From Excoecaria cochinchinensis (Eukaryota > Streptophyta > Magnoliopsida > Malpighiales > Euphorbiaceae), in NCBI GenBank assembly GCA_947683425.1, contig CANTUQ010000051.1:2910297-2974296 (forward strand): a DNA stretch of 64,000 bases. The letters are read 5' to 3'. The stretch's first letter is position 1, and each line of letters begins with the position of its first letter. The notes beneath the pieces were generated by a model, which searched no databases, was not told where the DNA came from, and saw only the letters and a list, made by a program, of their open reading frames with translations. Below are positions 34,996 through 45,250 of the stretch, one piece after another. A program made the translations under genes and the position numbers.

Positions 34996-35280
34996 ATGGA
35001 ACCTTTTGAGTCTGTCAATGTTGATCGGTTCTTTGAATTCGTTCCCATCACCATCCGACAAGATTGCAGCTCCTTTGGACAGCAGCTTCTTAAGGATGTA
35101 TGGTCCTTCCTAGGTAGGTCTGAATTTCCCTCTGATGTCTGGTATGCCTGGCCTCATCTGTTTGAACACCAAGTCCCCTTCTTCGAGCGGATGCTTTCTC
35201 ACCTTCTTTCCAAAAGTCCTCGCCAATCTTTTCTGGTAAATCTGGTTATGATAATAGGCTTTCAGCCTGCTCTCATCTAA
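34996..35280 (+). CDS. Short antisense ORF overlapping the pol 3' end
   Basis: 94 codons from ATG 34996 (MEPFESVNVDRFFEFVPI). The first 38 or so residues lie outside pol; the rest is antisense to the integrase C-terminus. E has a homologue at 63031 (MKPLESVEVDWFLEFVPI) with several conserved residues, so the start region is older than both copies. No known domain. It may be a truncated second accessory gene. Confidence 0.4.
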   Translation: MEPFESVNVDRFFEFVPITIRQDCSSFGQQLLKDVWSFLGRSEFPSDVWYAWPHLFEHQVPFFERMLSHLLSKSPRQSFLVNLVMIIGFQPALI

Positions 35281-38200
35281 TAAATTCAAGTGCTGTAGCC
35301 TTTGCTGCGCCCATTCAGCCTCCGGGACTTGGGCTTCCGCGACCACCCTCAGTGATTTAAGCTCTATCTCTACTGGCAACACTGCTTCTGTTCCGTATAC
35401 CAGTGAAAATGGTGTAGCACCTGTGGACGTTCTCATTGTCGTTCTGTATCCCCACAGGGCGAAGGGTAACTTTTCGGCCCAGTCTTTGTAGGTTTGGACC
35501 ATCTTGGACAAGATCCTCTTCATATTCTTATTGGCGGCCTCTACTGCTCCATTCGCTTGCGGTCGGTAGGGAGAGGATTTGTGATGCTCGACACCATATT
35601 TTTCAAGGAGCTTCCTCGTTTCTCCCATGAACTGCACCCCATTGTCGGACACTATGTGATGAGGAAGACCATATCTGCAGATGAGATTCCTTTCTATGAA
35701 CTTGGCCATAGCCCTTGTGTTAATCTTCTTGAAGGATTCCGCCTCTACACATTTGGTAAAATAGTCAATTGCGACTATGATGTATCTGTGCCCATTGGAT
35801 GCCGTAGGGCGAATCTCTCCAATGATATCTATCCCCCAAGCAGCGAAAGGCCACAGTGATGTCAGGTTGTGTAGCTCGGACACTGGCAGGTGTCTCAAGT
35901 CCGCGTATTGTTGGCACAGCTGGCATTGTTTGACATATTTCGAGCAGTCATTGTCCATTGTAAGCCAATAAAAGCCTTGCCTCATAATCTTCTTAGCCAA
36001 GGTCAAACCGTTCATGTGAGCCCCACAGACGCCTGCATGGGTTTCTTCCATCACTTTGTGGGCTTCTTTTTCATTCAAACACCTAAGCTGGATCCCGTCT
36101 GATTGTCTTTTATATAGCCTTGCCTCATATATGAACTGAGTGGATAGCTTACGGATCATCTTCTGGTCCTTTTCAGTAGCTTCTTCTGGGAATCTATTGT
36201 TTTCCAGGTAGTTCATGACGTCGAAATACCATGGTTTTCCGTCTGCCACCTCTATTTCCATCACAGGCTTGGTCTCGAAGCTGGGTTTCTCTGAACTTGA
36301 AATTAGCACTGGCCTCATAGCTACTCCATCAGGGTTATCCCATATTGATACCAAGGTTGCCAACGCATCAGCTAGACGATTCTCATCTCTGGGCACGAAG
36401 TGGAAAGTGCAAGTCTCAAACTGCCCGCATACTTCTCTCAAATACTCAACATAAGGCATCAGCCGTTCTTCTTTGACAGCCCATTCACCTCGGATCTGGT
36501 TGATTACTAAGGATGAGTCGCCAAAGACTTCTATATTCCTTGCCCCCAATGCAGCTAAAGCTTCTAGCCCGAAGGTGCATGCTTCGTATTCGGCTTCGTT
36601 GTTGGTTGCTTTGTATCTCAACTTCTTGGCTAGGGGAAGTTTCTCATTATCTGGGGTCGTCAAAATGATTCCAACTCCAGCTCCTCTATTATTTACCGCC
36701 CCGTCGAAGTGCAACTGCCAACCCTGAATGGAGATCGTGGCCATGCTCTCATCAGGAAAAGCGAACTCAGGGGTATCCCCTTGGATGGGATGCTCAGCAA
36801 GAAATTCAGCTACGGCTCGCCCCTTAATAGTCTTACGAGTAAGGTATTGCACATCGAACTCCTGTAGCAAGAGTAACCACCTCCCCATCTTTCCAAGTAA
36901 AGACGGTGCTTCCTGCAAATATCTTAACGGATTCTGCTTGGCCACTGCTTGAACCTTGTACAAGTGGAAGTAATGCCTCAGTTTCTTTGACGCCCAAATT
37001 ACTGCAAGGCAGATCTTCTCTACCTCAACATATTTGATCTCATAAGCCAAAAATTTCTTGCTGAGGTAATAAATCGCAAACTCCACCCCAAATTCGTCTT
37101 CTTGAGCCATCATGGCACCCACAGAACTACCCTCTATGGCTAAATACAGGATAAGTGGTTTGATCGGCTGCGGCGGCCTTAGCACCGGTGGATTCAACAG
37201 ATATTCCCTGATGCTATCAAAAGCTTTCTGGCAATCTTCATTCCAGATCACTGGCTGATTCTTCCTAAGCAGCTTAAAAACGGGCTCGCATATCGAAGTG
37301 AGCTTGGCAATAAATCGGCTGACATACTGCAGCTTGCCCAGGAAGCTTCTTACATCCTTCTCTTTCTGAGGCACAGGCATCTCTCTGATGGCTTTCACCT
37401 TGTCCGGGTCAATTTCTATTCCCCTCTGGCTGACGACATGTCCCAACAGCTTTCCTGAAATCACTCCGAAAATGCACTTCTTGGGATTAAGTCGTAGATT
37501 GTACTTATCAATCCTGGTGAAGAATTTCTCTAGAGCTTCAAAGTGTCCCTCTCGGGTGACTGATTTGACCATCATGTCATCGACGTATACCTCCACTTCT
37601 TTGTGAATCAGATCGCTCAGAATCTTGGTTGCCATCCTCTGATATGTCGCCCCCGCGTTCTTCAGACCAAAAGGCATGACTCGGTAGGCGTAGGTTCCCC
37701 ATTCTATGATAAAAGCGGTTTTAACCCGGTCAGCTATCTTGTTCAGGATTTGGTTGTACCCCACATATCCATCCCCATAGCTGTACATCGCGCAATTAGC
37801 GGCGCTATCTATTAATACATCGATATGGGGTAGCGGAAAATCATCTTTAGGGCAAGCCTTATTCAGATCTCGATAATCCACGCATACTCTGACCTTCCCA
37901 TTCTTCTTTGCTACAGGGACCACATTCGCCAACCATGTAGGATACTGTACCTCCACAAGAAACTTGGCTTCTATCTGCTGCCGAATCTCCTCTTTGACCT
38001 TGTCAGCCCATTCTGGCCTCAGTCTTCTCAACTTCTGTTTCACAGGCTTGTATTCCGAATAGGTCGGGATAGCATGTTCTACCACATCTTGGTCAATTCC
38101 TGGCATGTCCTCATAGGTCCAGGCAAAGACTTTTTCATGTTTTCTTATTATTCTCTCAAAATTTTTTCTCTCCTCAGGAGTTATGTTCGATGCTATTAAA

Positions 38201-38574
38201 ATTTCTTTCGGATTTTCCGAAGTTCCAAGATTAAAAGGCATTGTATCAGTAGAATCGATGTCAAAAATTGATGGAGTATGATCATGTTCATGCATGTCGA
38301 AACCGTTAGAAACATCGCACAAATAAGAGAAATTGTTTATCTTATTAATAATATTATAGTTATCATTTACATCATAAAAGAGTTCGGGAATAAAAAGACA
38401 GTCCAAACTAGAGTCTTCTTCCGCTACTCCAGAGGTTGATGCCGTCGCAGCTTGTTCACTGGCTTCCAGATCCAGCAGGGGCCCCTCAGGCTCGTCGGAG
38501 GAAAGCTTCAAATCCTCCACTTTCAGCTCTATTTCTGTTAATTTCCCTTTCCCTTTCAACCTGGCAGCTACCAT
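35110..38574 (-). CDS. Element C pol: RT, RNase H, second RNase H, integrase
   Basis: 1,154-codon uninterrupted frame. After an acidic linker (1-150) comes RT (about 200-400; YRDLNKACP, YVDD at 330-333). The retroviral-type RNase H (about 470-590) has Ala479 where the first catalytic Asp is expected. The archaeal-type second RNase H (about 615-745) keeps D624, E660, D686 and D736. Integrase has zinc ligands H846/H853/C884/C887 and core D916, D977, E1012. The order and dual RNase H are typical of Tat. The methionine at 38574 is only the first after an amber at 38623. The stop at 35110 overlaps the antisense ORF. Confidence 0.92.
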   Translation of the reverse strand: MVAARLKGKGKLTEIELKVEDLKLSSDEPEGPLLDLEASEQAATASTSGVAEEDSSLDCLFIPELFYDVNDNYNIINKINNFSYLCDVSNGFDMHEHDHTPSIFDIDSTDTMPFNLGTSENPKEILIASNITPEERKNFERIIRKHEKVFAWTYEDMPGIDQDVVEHAIPTYSEYKPVKQKLRRLRPEWADKVKEEIRQQIEAKFLVEVQYPTWLANVVPVAKKNGKVRVCVDYRDLNKACPKDDFPLPHIDVLIDSAANCAMYSYGDGYVGYNQILNKIADRVKTAFIIEWGTYAYRVMPFGLKNAGATYQRMATKILSDLIHKEVEVYVDDMMVKSVTREGHFEALEKFFTRIDKYNLRLNPKKCIFGVISGKLLGHVVSQRGIEIDPDKVKAIREMPVPQKEKDVRSFLGKLQYVSRFIAKLTSICEPVFKLLRKNQPVIWNEDCQKAFDSIREYLLNPPVLRPPQPIKPLILYLAIEGSSVGAMMAQEDEFGVEFAIYYLSKKFLAYEIKYVEVEKICLAVIWASKKLRHYFHLYKVQAVAKQNPLRYLQEAPSLLGKMGRWLLLLQEFDVQYLTRKTIKGRAVAEFLAEHPIQGDTPEFAFPDESMATISIQGWQLHFDGAVNNRGAGVGIILTTPDNEKLPLAKKLRYKATNNEAEYEACTFGLEALAALGARNIEVFGDSSLVINQIRGEWAVKEERLMPYVEYLREVCGQFETCTFHFVPRDENRLADALATLVSIWDNPDGVAMRPVLISSSEKPSFETKPVMEIEVADGKPWYFDVMNYLENNRFPEEATEKDQKMIRKLSTQFIYEARLYKRQSDGIQLRCLNEKEAHKVMEETHAGVCGAHMNGLTLAKKIMRQGFYWLTMDNDCSKYVKQCQLCQQYADLRHLPVSELHNLTSLWPFAAWGIDIIGEIRPTASNGHRYIIVAIDYFTKCVEAESFKKINTRAMAKFIERNLICRYGLPHHIVSDNGVQFMGETRKLLEKYGVEHHKSSPYRPQANGAVEAANKNMKRILSKMVQTYKDWAEKLPFALWGYRTTMRTSTGATPFSLVYGTEAVLPVEIELKSLRVVAEAQVPEAEWAQQRLQHLNLLDESRLKAYYHNQIYQKRLARTFGKKVRKHPLEEGDLVFKQMRPGIPDIRGKFRPT

Positions 38575-38802
38575 CTTCTCAGTAACGACCTCCTCAGGCT
38601 CGCATCTTTCCCAAGAGATACCCTAAGTCATAACCTCTTCATCCCAGAAGTCTTCGACAGTCTTGACAAACCCGATATGCCAGTCATACACATCATTAAA
38701 GATCTCGAAGCCAGGGACAATCCTCCCCTCTACCCATTGCGGCTCGTCTTCGCCAGCGATCAAGGCCCTGGTGGCATCATCCCCCCTAGGTGAATTTGCC
38801 AT
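38575..38802 (-). pseudogene. Element C gag-start fused to the pre-RT linker
   Basis: ATG 38802 opens MANSPRGDDATRALIA, matching the first residues of A gag (MENSPRGDDATRAMIA), then jumps to EDEPQWVEGRIVPGFEIF, which in A is the linker after the G-patch (about 3780). The frame continues into pol except for an amber at 38623-38625, where A has CAG. So gag core, zinc knuckle, protease and G-patch (about 2.5 kb in A) are deleted without a frameshift. Confidence 0.85.
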
Positions 38803-39702
38803 CTCAGATACAGTGTGATTGATTTCTGGTAGAGTTTCTGAAAGGCCCTCTCTACTTGGTTGCTCGAACTCCAGAACTCGGATCAATCGTCCGGTTGGCG
38901 ATCTAGTCCACCTGGGCAGATCTATGATGGCTGCAGGGACAAAGCGTTAGATATGATGCATGAAATGCAAGTGTAATGCATGGTCGTGATATGCAACATT
39001 CACATAGCACAAGCAAGCAAGTAGGTCCTTCCACCCTTATTTCTCCCACACACGTGGTCGTGCAGTCTCTTTCCTAGGTGGGATTAGCCCAAGGGTCAGC
39101 AAGGGACCCAATGGACACGCATGGTGCACGGCAAAAAACCGACAGCATGACACTCCTATGCTAATGTACAAGCGGATGGATAATGATCGTCACGTATTTA
39201 GACGTTCCACAAATTTCGACATGGCCCTACCGGGCATGATAGCCTTTGGCTAGGTTACCAAGCGAGACATCTGGACTCACCCAATACACGAGGATCCATA
39301 CAGCAAGCATGGAATTGAGGTTCATTTCACCTGTGGAAAATAGCTATGGCCATTATATGAGCTTTGGTAATGGGAAATGTTACTTTAAGGCTACCCAAGC
39401 ATGATCCCTGCCGACGGGTCTAGCTCATCACAAGCATAGCGACCGATCGGGTCATCATTTTGATATACCATTGAGGTACGTGGCTTGGGCTGGTGATTAT
39501 CCTTAACACTTCCCCAAATTGAGTGAAAATGGGGTCGCGCTTCAGGAACGCACCGGGGCTAAAAGAGGGACCAAACTAGCGTATTCTAAGGCTCTAATGA
39601 TATGCAAATGCAATATTGAGAGAAAGCGAATTTATGAATTAAATTCTGATCATAAATGTTTAAAAGAGGTATTTTTGAATTTGAAATCTCGAACCATAAA
39701 CG
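38803..39702 (-). other. Element C untranslated leader
   Basis: Homologous to the leaders of A and B on the opposite strand. An open frame continues 28 codons upstream of ATG 38802 (to 38886), but the gag start of A argues for 38802. Confidence 0.75.
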
Positions 39703-39720
39703 TCCCCAGCGGAGTCGCCA
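39703..39720 (-). other. Element C primer binding site
   Basis: Minus strand TGGCGACTCCGCTGGGGA, identical to A, one base inside the LTR end at 39722. Confidence 0.9.
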
Positions 39721-39721
39721 C

Positions 39722-41816
39722 TGTGACGCGCGCCGGATCCCGAGCGCCGCCCTTTCGGACCGCCCGCACGTGGGCGATCGGGGCATTTGCGGGTCCGTTG
39801 GCAGCTTGCGATGAATCGCAAGTGCGTCTATATTGAGCAACACGGAGGTTTCATGGAGTCGCCACCCAATAGAACATTGGGAAAGTTTCTCTCGCCTCGG
39901 AGAGCCTAAGACTGCGCTTGGTACCCATTTTGGGCCAGCCAGAGGGATCATAGAAGGTAAACCTCTCACCCCAAGGAGCCTAGGGTTAGCGCTAAAGCCT
40001 CATGACCCAAGAAGTATATTGGAGGATAACCTCTAACCTCTTGAGCCCAAAGACCAGAGCTGGGTCCGGAATTTCTCATCTATTTCTACCTCAGTTAAGT
40101 TATGATCAAATTTTAATATCATTAGTTCGCTCTCTCTCCACACTATGCAGTTAATTAAAAGGCACATTTATTCACATTTTGAAAGCGGTAAATGAGCAAC
40201 ATAAATATCAAAAGCGATAAATTACAATAATACAAGGAGCAGAATACAACTCCCTTTTGTAAATGTGCGAAGCATACATAAATCGGGACATTGCTTATTT
40301 TTGAGGACTTTGGTCCTCGCATGCATCATTATTAAAAATGGGATATTTTGTTTGTGATGATCTTTATTGGATAAAAATAGGGCATTGGACCCTTTTGCAT
40401 TTTATACGAAACTCATTTATATTTGAGTACAAATCGTTGATCTATTTTTACATTAAACGAGATAAAAAGAGCTTATTCATATACATAAAATAATTAATGA
40501 ATAAATAAGCGAGAGAAATAAATCAAAAGGGTTAAGGAAAACTAAACCGGACGAAATCCTCCACACATGGTAGACAGCCGCTCAAGCTCGGGATTATCCA
40601 AGAGATTCAATATACACTCATAGAAAGTTAAAAGATGTTAATATACATAAAATTAACATACACAAAGTCAAAAATATTTGAAAGGGATAAAAAGATAAAT
40701 TAAAAGGTGGAAACAGAACCCACCGACGGCCTGCCTTGGCTGACCGACGGGCGTCGGTTAAGATAACCGAAGTGTCCGTTTGTCACTCAAGGAAGGGCGT
40801 CTGTAGGTGGGTGACCGACGGGCATCGGTGATAAAGATGACCCGTCGGTCACCACTATTTCCGAGAAAAAACAAAAAAGAGAGAGAGAGAAATAAATAAC
40901 TTTTCAAGGTCAAAATGTGTTTTATCTCAAAAATGAGAAAAGTGAGTCAACATAAAAGAAATAATGACAAATATTCACAAGTTTCACAAAATAGAGAATA
41001 AATATGAGATAATATGAAGAGGGAATCCAGAATATTTACCCTCAGATAATTGCTTTAGGTAAGATTCTTGTATTGGTTGGAGCCCCGCGCGTTCCACGAG
41101 AAGCAAAAGATGAAGGATCAGAGAGAGAAAAATGAACTATTTCTTCTTTAACCCCTCAAAAGATTGATTTTGGAGTCAAAATCTAAAGAAACTAATTAGT
41201 TTTAGTTCCTTTTGATTGATTTGATCCTTGATTAATTATGATTCTCTTTGTAAATGAGATTTGTAAGAAGAGAGAGAAAATTTGCTTGGATTTGGGCAGA
41301 GTTTCCCCTCTTGTAAAATTCTGGAACCCTTTTCAAGTGAAAATCCGGAGGTTTTTATAACCAGACACGACCGACGGGCGTCGGTGTATAGGGGCGGGCG
41401 TCGGTGTATAGGGGCGGGCGTTAGAAGAATCCTTCTGACACAAGGAGACTTCCGACGGCCCTGCCACTTTCACCGACAGGCGTCGGAACGGTTTCGTGCT
41501 CCGGAAAATCGGGCGGTGCTCTGACAGAGGCGGTGATTTTCCGACGGGCGTCGGAAAATGCCATAAGCCATCTATGACACCAAGCGACGGGCTTGCCTCT
41601 CACCGACGGGCTGGCCGTCTGTAGAGAGAAAAAACGTTTTTTTACCCGAAAAATAACCCCATTTTCTCCCCCTCTGCCCAGGAAAGGTGGAAAGATTCAT
41701 TTCTCGTGGAACATGGGACTAAAACCCCCAAATCCAAACCGTTTATGGAGGCTCGAACACTGATTTCATCATAGGGTAACCTCTGATCCGGACCGCTCCG
41801 GGACACGGTGCCTACA
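39722..41816 (-). repeat. Element C 5' LTR
   Basis: 2,095 bp. It is identical to the 3' LTR except for about 23 substitutions and a 20-bp tandem duplication near 41380-41420, beside the U3 dyads. TATAAAA lies at 41353-41359 on the minus strand. Confidence 0.95.
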
Positions 41817-41821
41817 AGTTT

Positions 41822-41970
41822 GCACAATGGCGGCACTACCATTCTACGGAAGGTTTGCACAACCACGGTACTACTGCTTCAAATCTCAGAAGAGTTTGCA
41901 CGATGGTGGCACTACCATTTTACGGAAGGTTAGCACGACCACGGCACTACCACTTGAACAAAGACTTACA
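41822..41970 (+). repeat. 76-bp tandem array, last segment
   Basis: About two more units of the array of B, in phase with the segment ending at 26994 once element C and one AGTTT are removed. Confidence 0.9.
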
Positions 41971-42163
41971 CACTGACGGTAAACACCATCAACGAGGATT
42001 TACACCATCATGGTAACTCGTTTTAACGAAGAATAATATGCCGACAAGATGGCGACAACCATCACAACAACATCATCCAGTCCGAAAAAGCGACCGCCTC
42101 AGGTACGTGTCTCTTTCCTTCTTTTATTAATTTTGGCTCACTTAGGCACTCAAGTTCTAAGTG
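41971..42163 (+). other. Element B 3'UTR before the PPT
   Basis: Non-coding. CAGGTACG at 42100-42107 and the following pyrimidine-rich stretch resemble the corresponding part of C. Confidence 0.55.
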
Positions 42164-42182
42164 CCCCAAAATTGGGGGCAAC
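42164..42182 (+). other. Element B polypurine tract
   Basis: CCCCAAAATTGGGGGCAAC directly before the LTR start TATAAACACC (degraded TGTAGACACC). Confidence 0.85.
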
Positions 42183-43441
42183 TATAAACACCGGGTCCCA
42201 AGGCGGTCCAAGATCAGGATTACCCAATGATGAAAATAAAGACTAATTCATAAGCGAGAAAATAGAAATTGATCATCTCTTTGTCAAATTCTTCTATTTG
42301 TCTCAAAATTCTTTTAAAATGTTTATTCTTATTCTTATTTTTATTTTTATTTATTTCTTTATTTTTCATCCATATTTTTCATTTTATTTTATTATATTTT
42401 CGGAAAAAATTAAAAAAAAAATTTCGGCAGCCGCGGCATCCATCCCATCGGCGAGATTTCCATCCCATCGGCGAGATTTCTCGCCGATCCGCGCGACGCT
42501 TGCCCCCCACCTGCGAGAAATCTAGCTAGCTCCGCCCTGTTTTCGTCGATTTCGCCAATTTCCGCCGAAAATCAATTTTTTCACATTTTTAGGGTAAAAA
42601 ATGATTTTTTTTCTTGGAATTTTTTCAGATTTTGTTAAAATTTGGCAAATATTAGTCAAATTGGGTGGGTGTTAAAAGTCAAAAAATAACAAAAAATAAA
42701 TAAAAATAAATAAAAAATATTAATTGTAAATATTTGACTTTTAGGATTTTATTTTGAATTTTTGAGTGTTTTTTGTTGAAATTGGGGAAGAGGAAAATGG
42801 AAGAAAGCTGGAAGGTGGACTAAATGGAGAGGGGAATGAGTTTTTATGGGAGGATTGATTCATTTTTGAAACGAGGAGGAAAAAATATGGATTTTTTTGT
42901 TAAGAAAAATTTTCTAAGTGAATTGATCTTTTCAAAGGCATTTTTGGGGGAGGTGTTCTTGAAGGAAGGGAGTGTATTTTGCTGGAAAAACAAGGAATTT
43001 CTTGTTCTTGGAGTTCATCTTTTCTTTTTCTCAAAATTTAAAATTATTTTCTTTAATCTTCTTAATTTTCTTTTCTTAAATCAAAAAATTTTCTTCTTTA
43101 ATTCCATTCTAGTTTTTCTTATATCTAAAATTTTTATTGAACTTAAAAACTTGGAGAAAGGAGAATTAATTTCCTTAAATTGAGTTTTCTCATCAAACAT
43201 TAAATACAAAAAATCAAATCATTTTTGAATTTTTGTGTTCTTGAGTTATTTGAGACATAAACTCAAAATTTTCTTGAACATTTTTTTCGAGTTTATTCTC
43301 GGATCTTGACAAGAGATTAGATCGGGACATCTTGCTTGCATATTACTTAATTCTGAAGGTAAAGATTCTTGGATCCATTTTTTTTATCTCATTTCATTTT
43401 ATGTATGTTAGTTTATTTAATTTTTTCTTGCATTGATAAAT

Positions 43442-44902
43442 TGTTAGTGGTTATGCCCTAGGCCAAACATTTGGACCTTGATGTAATCATTATATTTTCA
43501 TTTATATAATGGTTTTCTTCGTATTGATATTATTGGCATGTTACATTATTGTAATGTTTATGAATAACAATGTTATTCATGTTGTCCCTAGTCATTTATC
43601 AATAAAGGGCATAAAGATAAATTAAGACTAGTATAGATTTGAATTGATAATCATGGGATGATTATATATGATGATATAAATCAAATCTATAGGTACTTGC
43701 TAGAGAACAAAGTACTGGATAGACCCACTGTAAGATCACTTCGTGAGATAGTGTCATAAGTGATCTTATAATAGATATGTTATTGAATCCTTTGACCTGA
43801 GGTTATCATAGTTTCCTACATAAGGATCATTATGTTTTGACATAATCAAACGTTATCTTTAATCGGATAATTATAAAGTTTATGATCGGACATAGTGAGA
43901 ATTATGCGGAGGAAAGTGAATAATCAAGATGAAATTTGTCCCTCTCTAATGAGAGAGATATCTATTGGGCCCCTCGATAAGTAGGACTGTAAAATGCATG
44001 GCCGTGCTCGAATGAATTGATAGTGTCATCAATGTCATTTGAATTTATCAGTCTGCTTAGTGATCGAGAAATTATATGTTTGAACAATTTAAATTTGACA
44101 TGGACCATGACTTATGTTCGAACAAGATATCGTGTGACAAAAGGATAATAACATGTTCTATTGCCAGGTTAAAATCGGACTAATGATATTTATATTATTT
44201 GGGTAGTCATAATGTCTTGCTAGAGACCAATTATGACTTGTGGGCTTTTATGGGATTAAGCCCACTGCCAACATAATATATACCTATTGGGTCACACACC
44301 AAGAGCAAAATGAGCAGAATGGATTTTATTGGGTTATTTCGGAATAATATATATAGGTATTTATATTTAATTTCGAAATTACACATATATATATATATAT
44401 ATTATCTCTTAATTTTGAATTAAGAGAAAATATCCTCATTTATCTTTTTCTGATAGGAAAAGGATTTGAAATATATATATATATAATTATATATGAGATA
44501 TATATATTAAGGAAAGGAAGTTAACCCTAATTTTTCCTATTCACGTTTTTCTAAAAAAGGAGTTTTATAGTGGCTAAAACATATTATTCTTATGTGATTA
44601 AGAATAAGAAAAACCCTAGCCACCATTATTGTTTGAGACAGAAAGAAAAGAAAATCCATTCACACATAAGGGAGCTAGCACCCCTGCAACTTCTGCTCAT
44701 TTGTTCGTGCGTGTGGATACCAGTAGAGGGTGTTCGTGATCAAAGCAGCACCTAAAGTCCGAATTAAAGAGTTATTTCGTTCTAAAGGTCAGTAAATCTT
44801 TATCTCTTCCTTTTGAATCAATAAAAAAATACTTGGATCCTGTTTCGGGTTTCAATTTTATTCCGCTGCGTTTAATTTGAATTAATCCGATGAAACCCAA
44901 CA
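43442..44902 (+). mobile_element. Solo LTR, copia-like
   Basis: 1,461 bp from TGTTAGTGG to ACCCAACA, flanked by TAAAT (43437-43441 and 44903-44907). No PBS, PPT or coding sequence. The matching place in the 5' LTR of B (near 9650) has one uninterrupted TAAAT, an empty site. TGTTA...AACA ends suggest Ty1/copia, but the superfamily is not proven. Confidence 0.85.
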
Positions 44903-45135
44903 TAAATATGTGTTTTTAAGTTGAGATCTATTTTTTTAGCATGAGTTTTCAATCTTTATTTTGTTTTTGGCATGAAAATGGATAAATATATGTGATGTTT
45001 GGAAATGAAAAATAAGATTTGCATGATTTTCTCCTTTAGAATTATTTCTTGTTATTTTTTTTATGCTTAAATATTATTGTCTCATATTACATGTTTAATT
45101 ACCTTCCTCTTGTCTATTCATATGATTTTACTAGA

Positions 45136-45179
45136 TTATTATTATTATTATTTATTGTTACTATCATCATTATATAGTA

Positions 45180-45249
<70 letters not shown>

Positions 45250-45250
45250 T
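45136..45250 (+). repeat. (ATT)n microsatellite
   Basis: More than 20 ATT units, densest from 45181, in the 3' LTR of B. Continues with a GTT-type run at about 45289-45306. Confidence 0.9.

Larger units (their letters stand above)
26995..41816 (-). mobile_element. Element C: nearly intact Tat retrotransposon with accessory genes
   Basis: 14,822 bp, minus strand: 5' LTR 39722-41816, PBS 39703-39720, leader, a gag-start/pol fusion ORF, antisense ORFs, divergent promoter, sense accessory gene, 73-bp array, PPT and 3' LTR 26995-29069. The TSD is AGTTT (26990-26994 and 41817-41821). By eye the LTRs differ at about 23 sites in 2,075 bp plus one 20-bp duplication, so this is a fairly recent insertion. 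gag, protease and G-patch are missing, so Gag must have come from another element. Lineage evidence: dual RNase H, PBS type and accessory ORFs. Confidence 0.95.

Noticed and set aside
42049..42246. 65-residue ORF with a signal-peptide-like stretch (VSFLLLLILAHLGTQVLS)
   Set aside because: It crosses the PPT and the LTR start, so coding is unlikely; the hydrophobic run is a pyrimidine-rich UTR.
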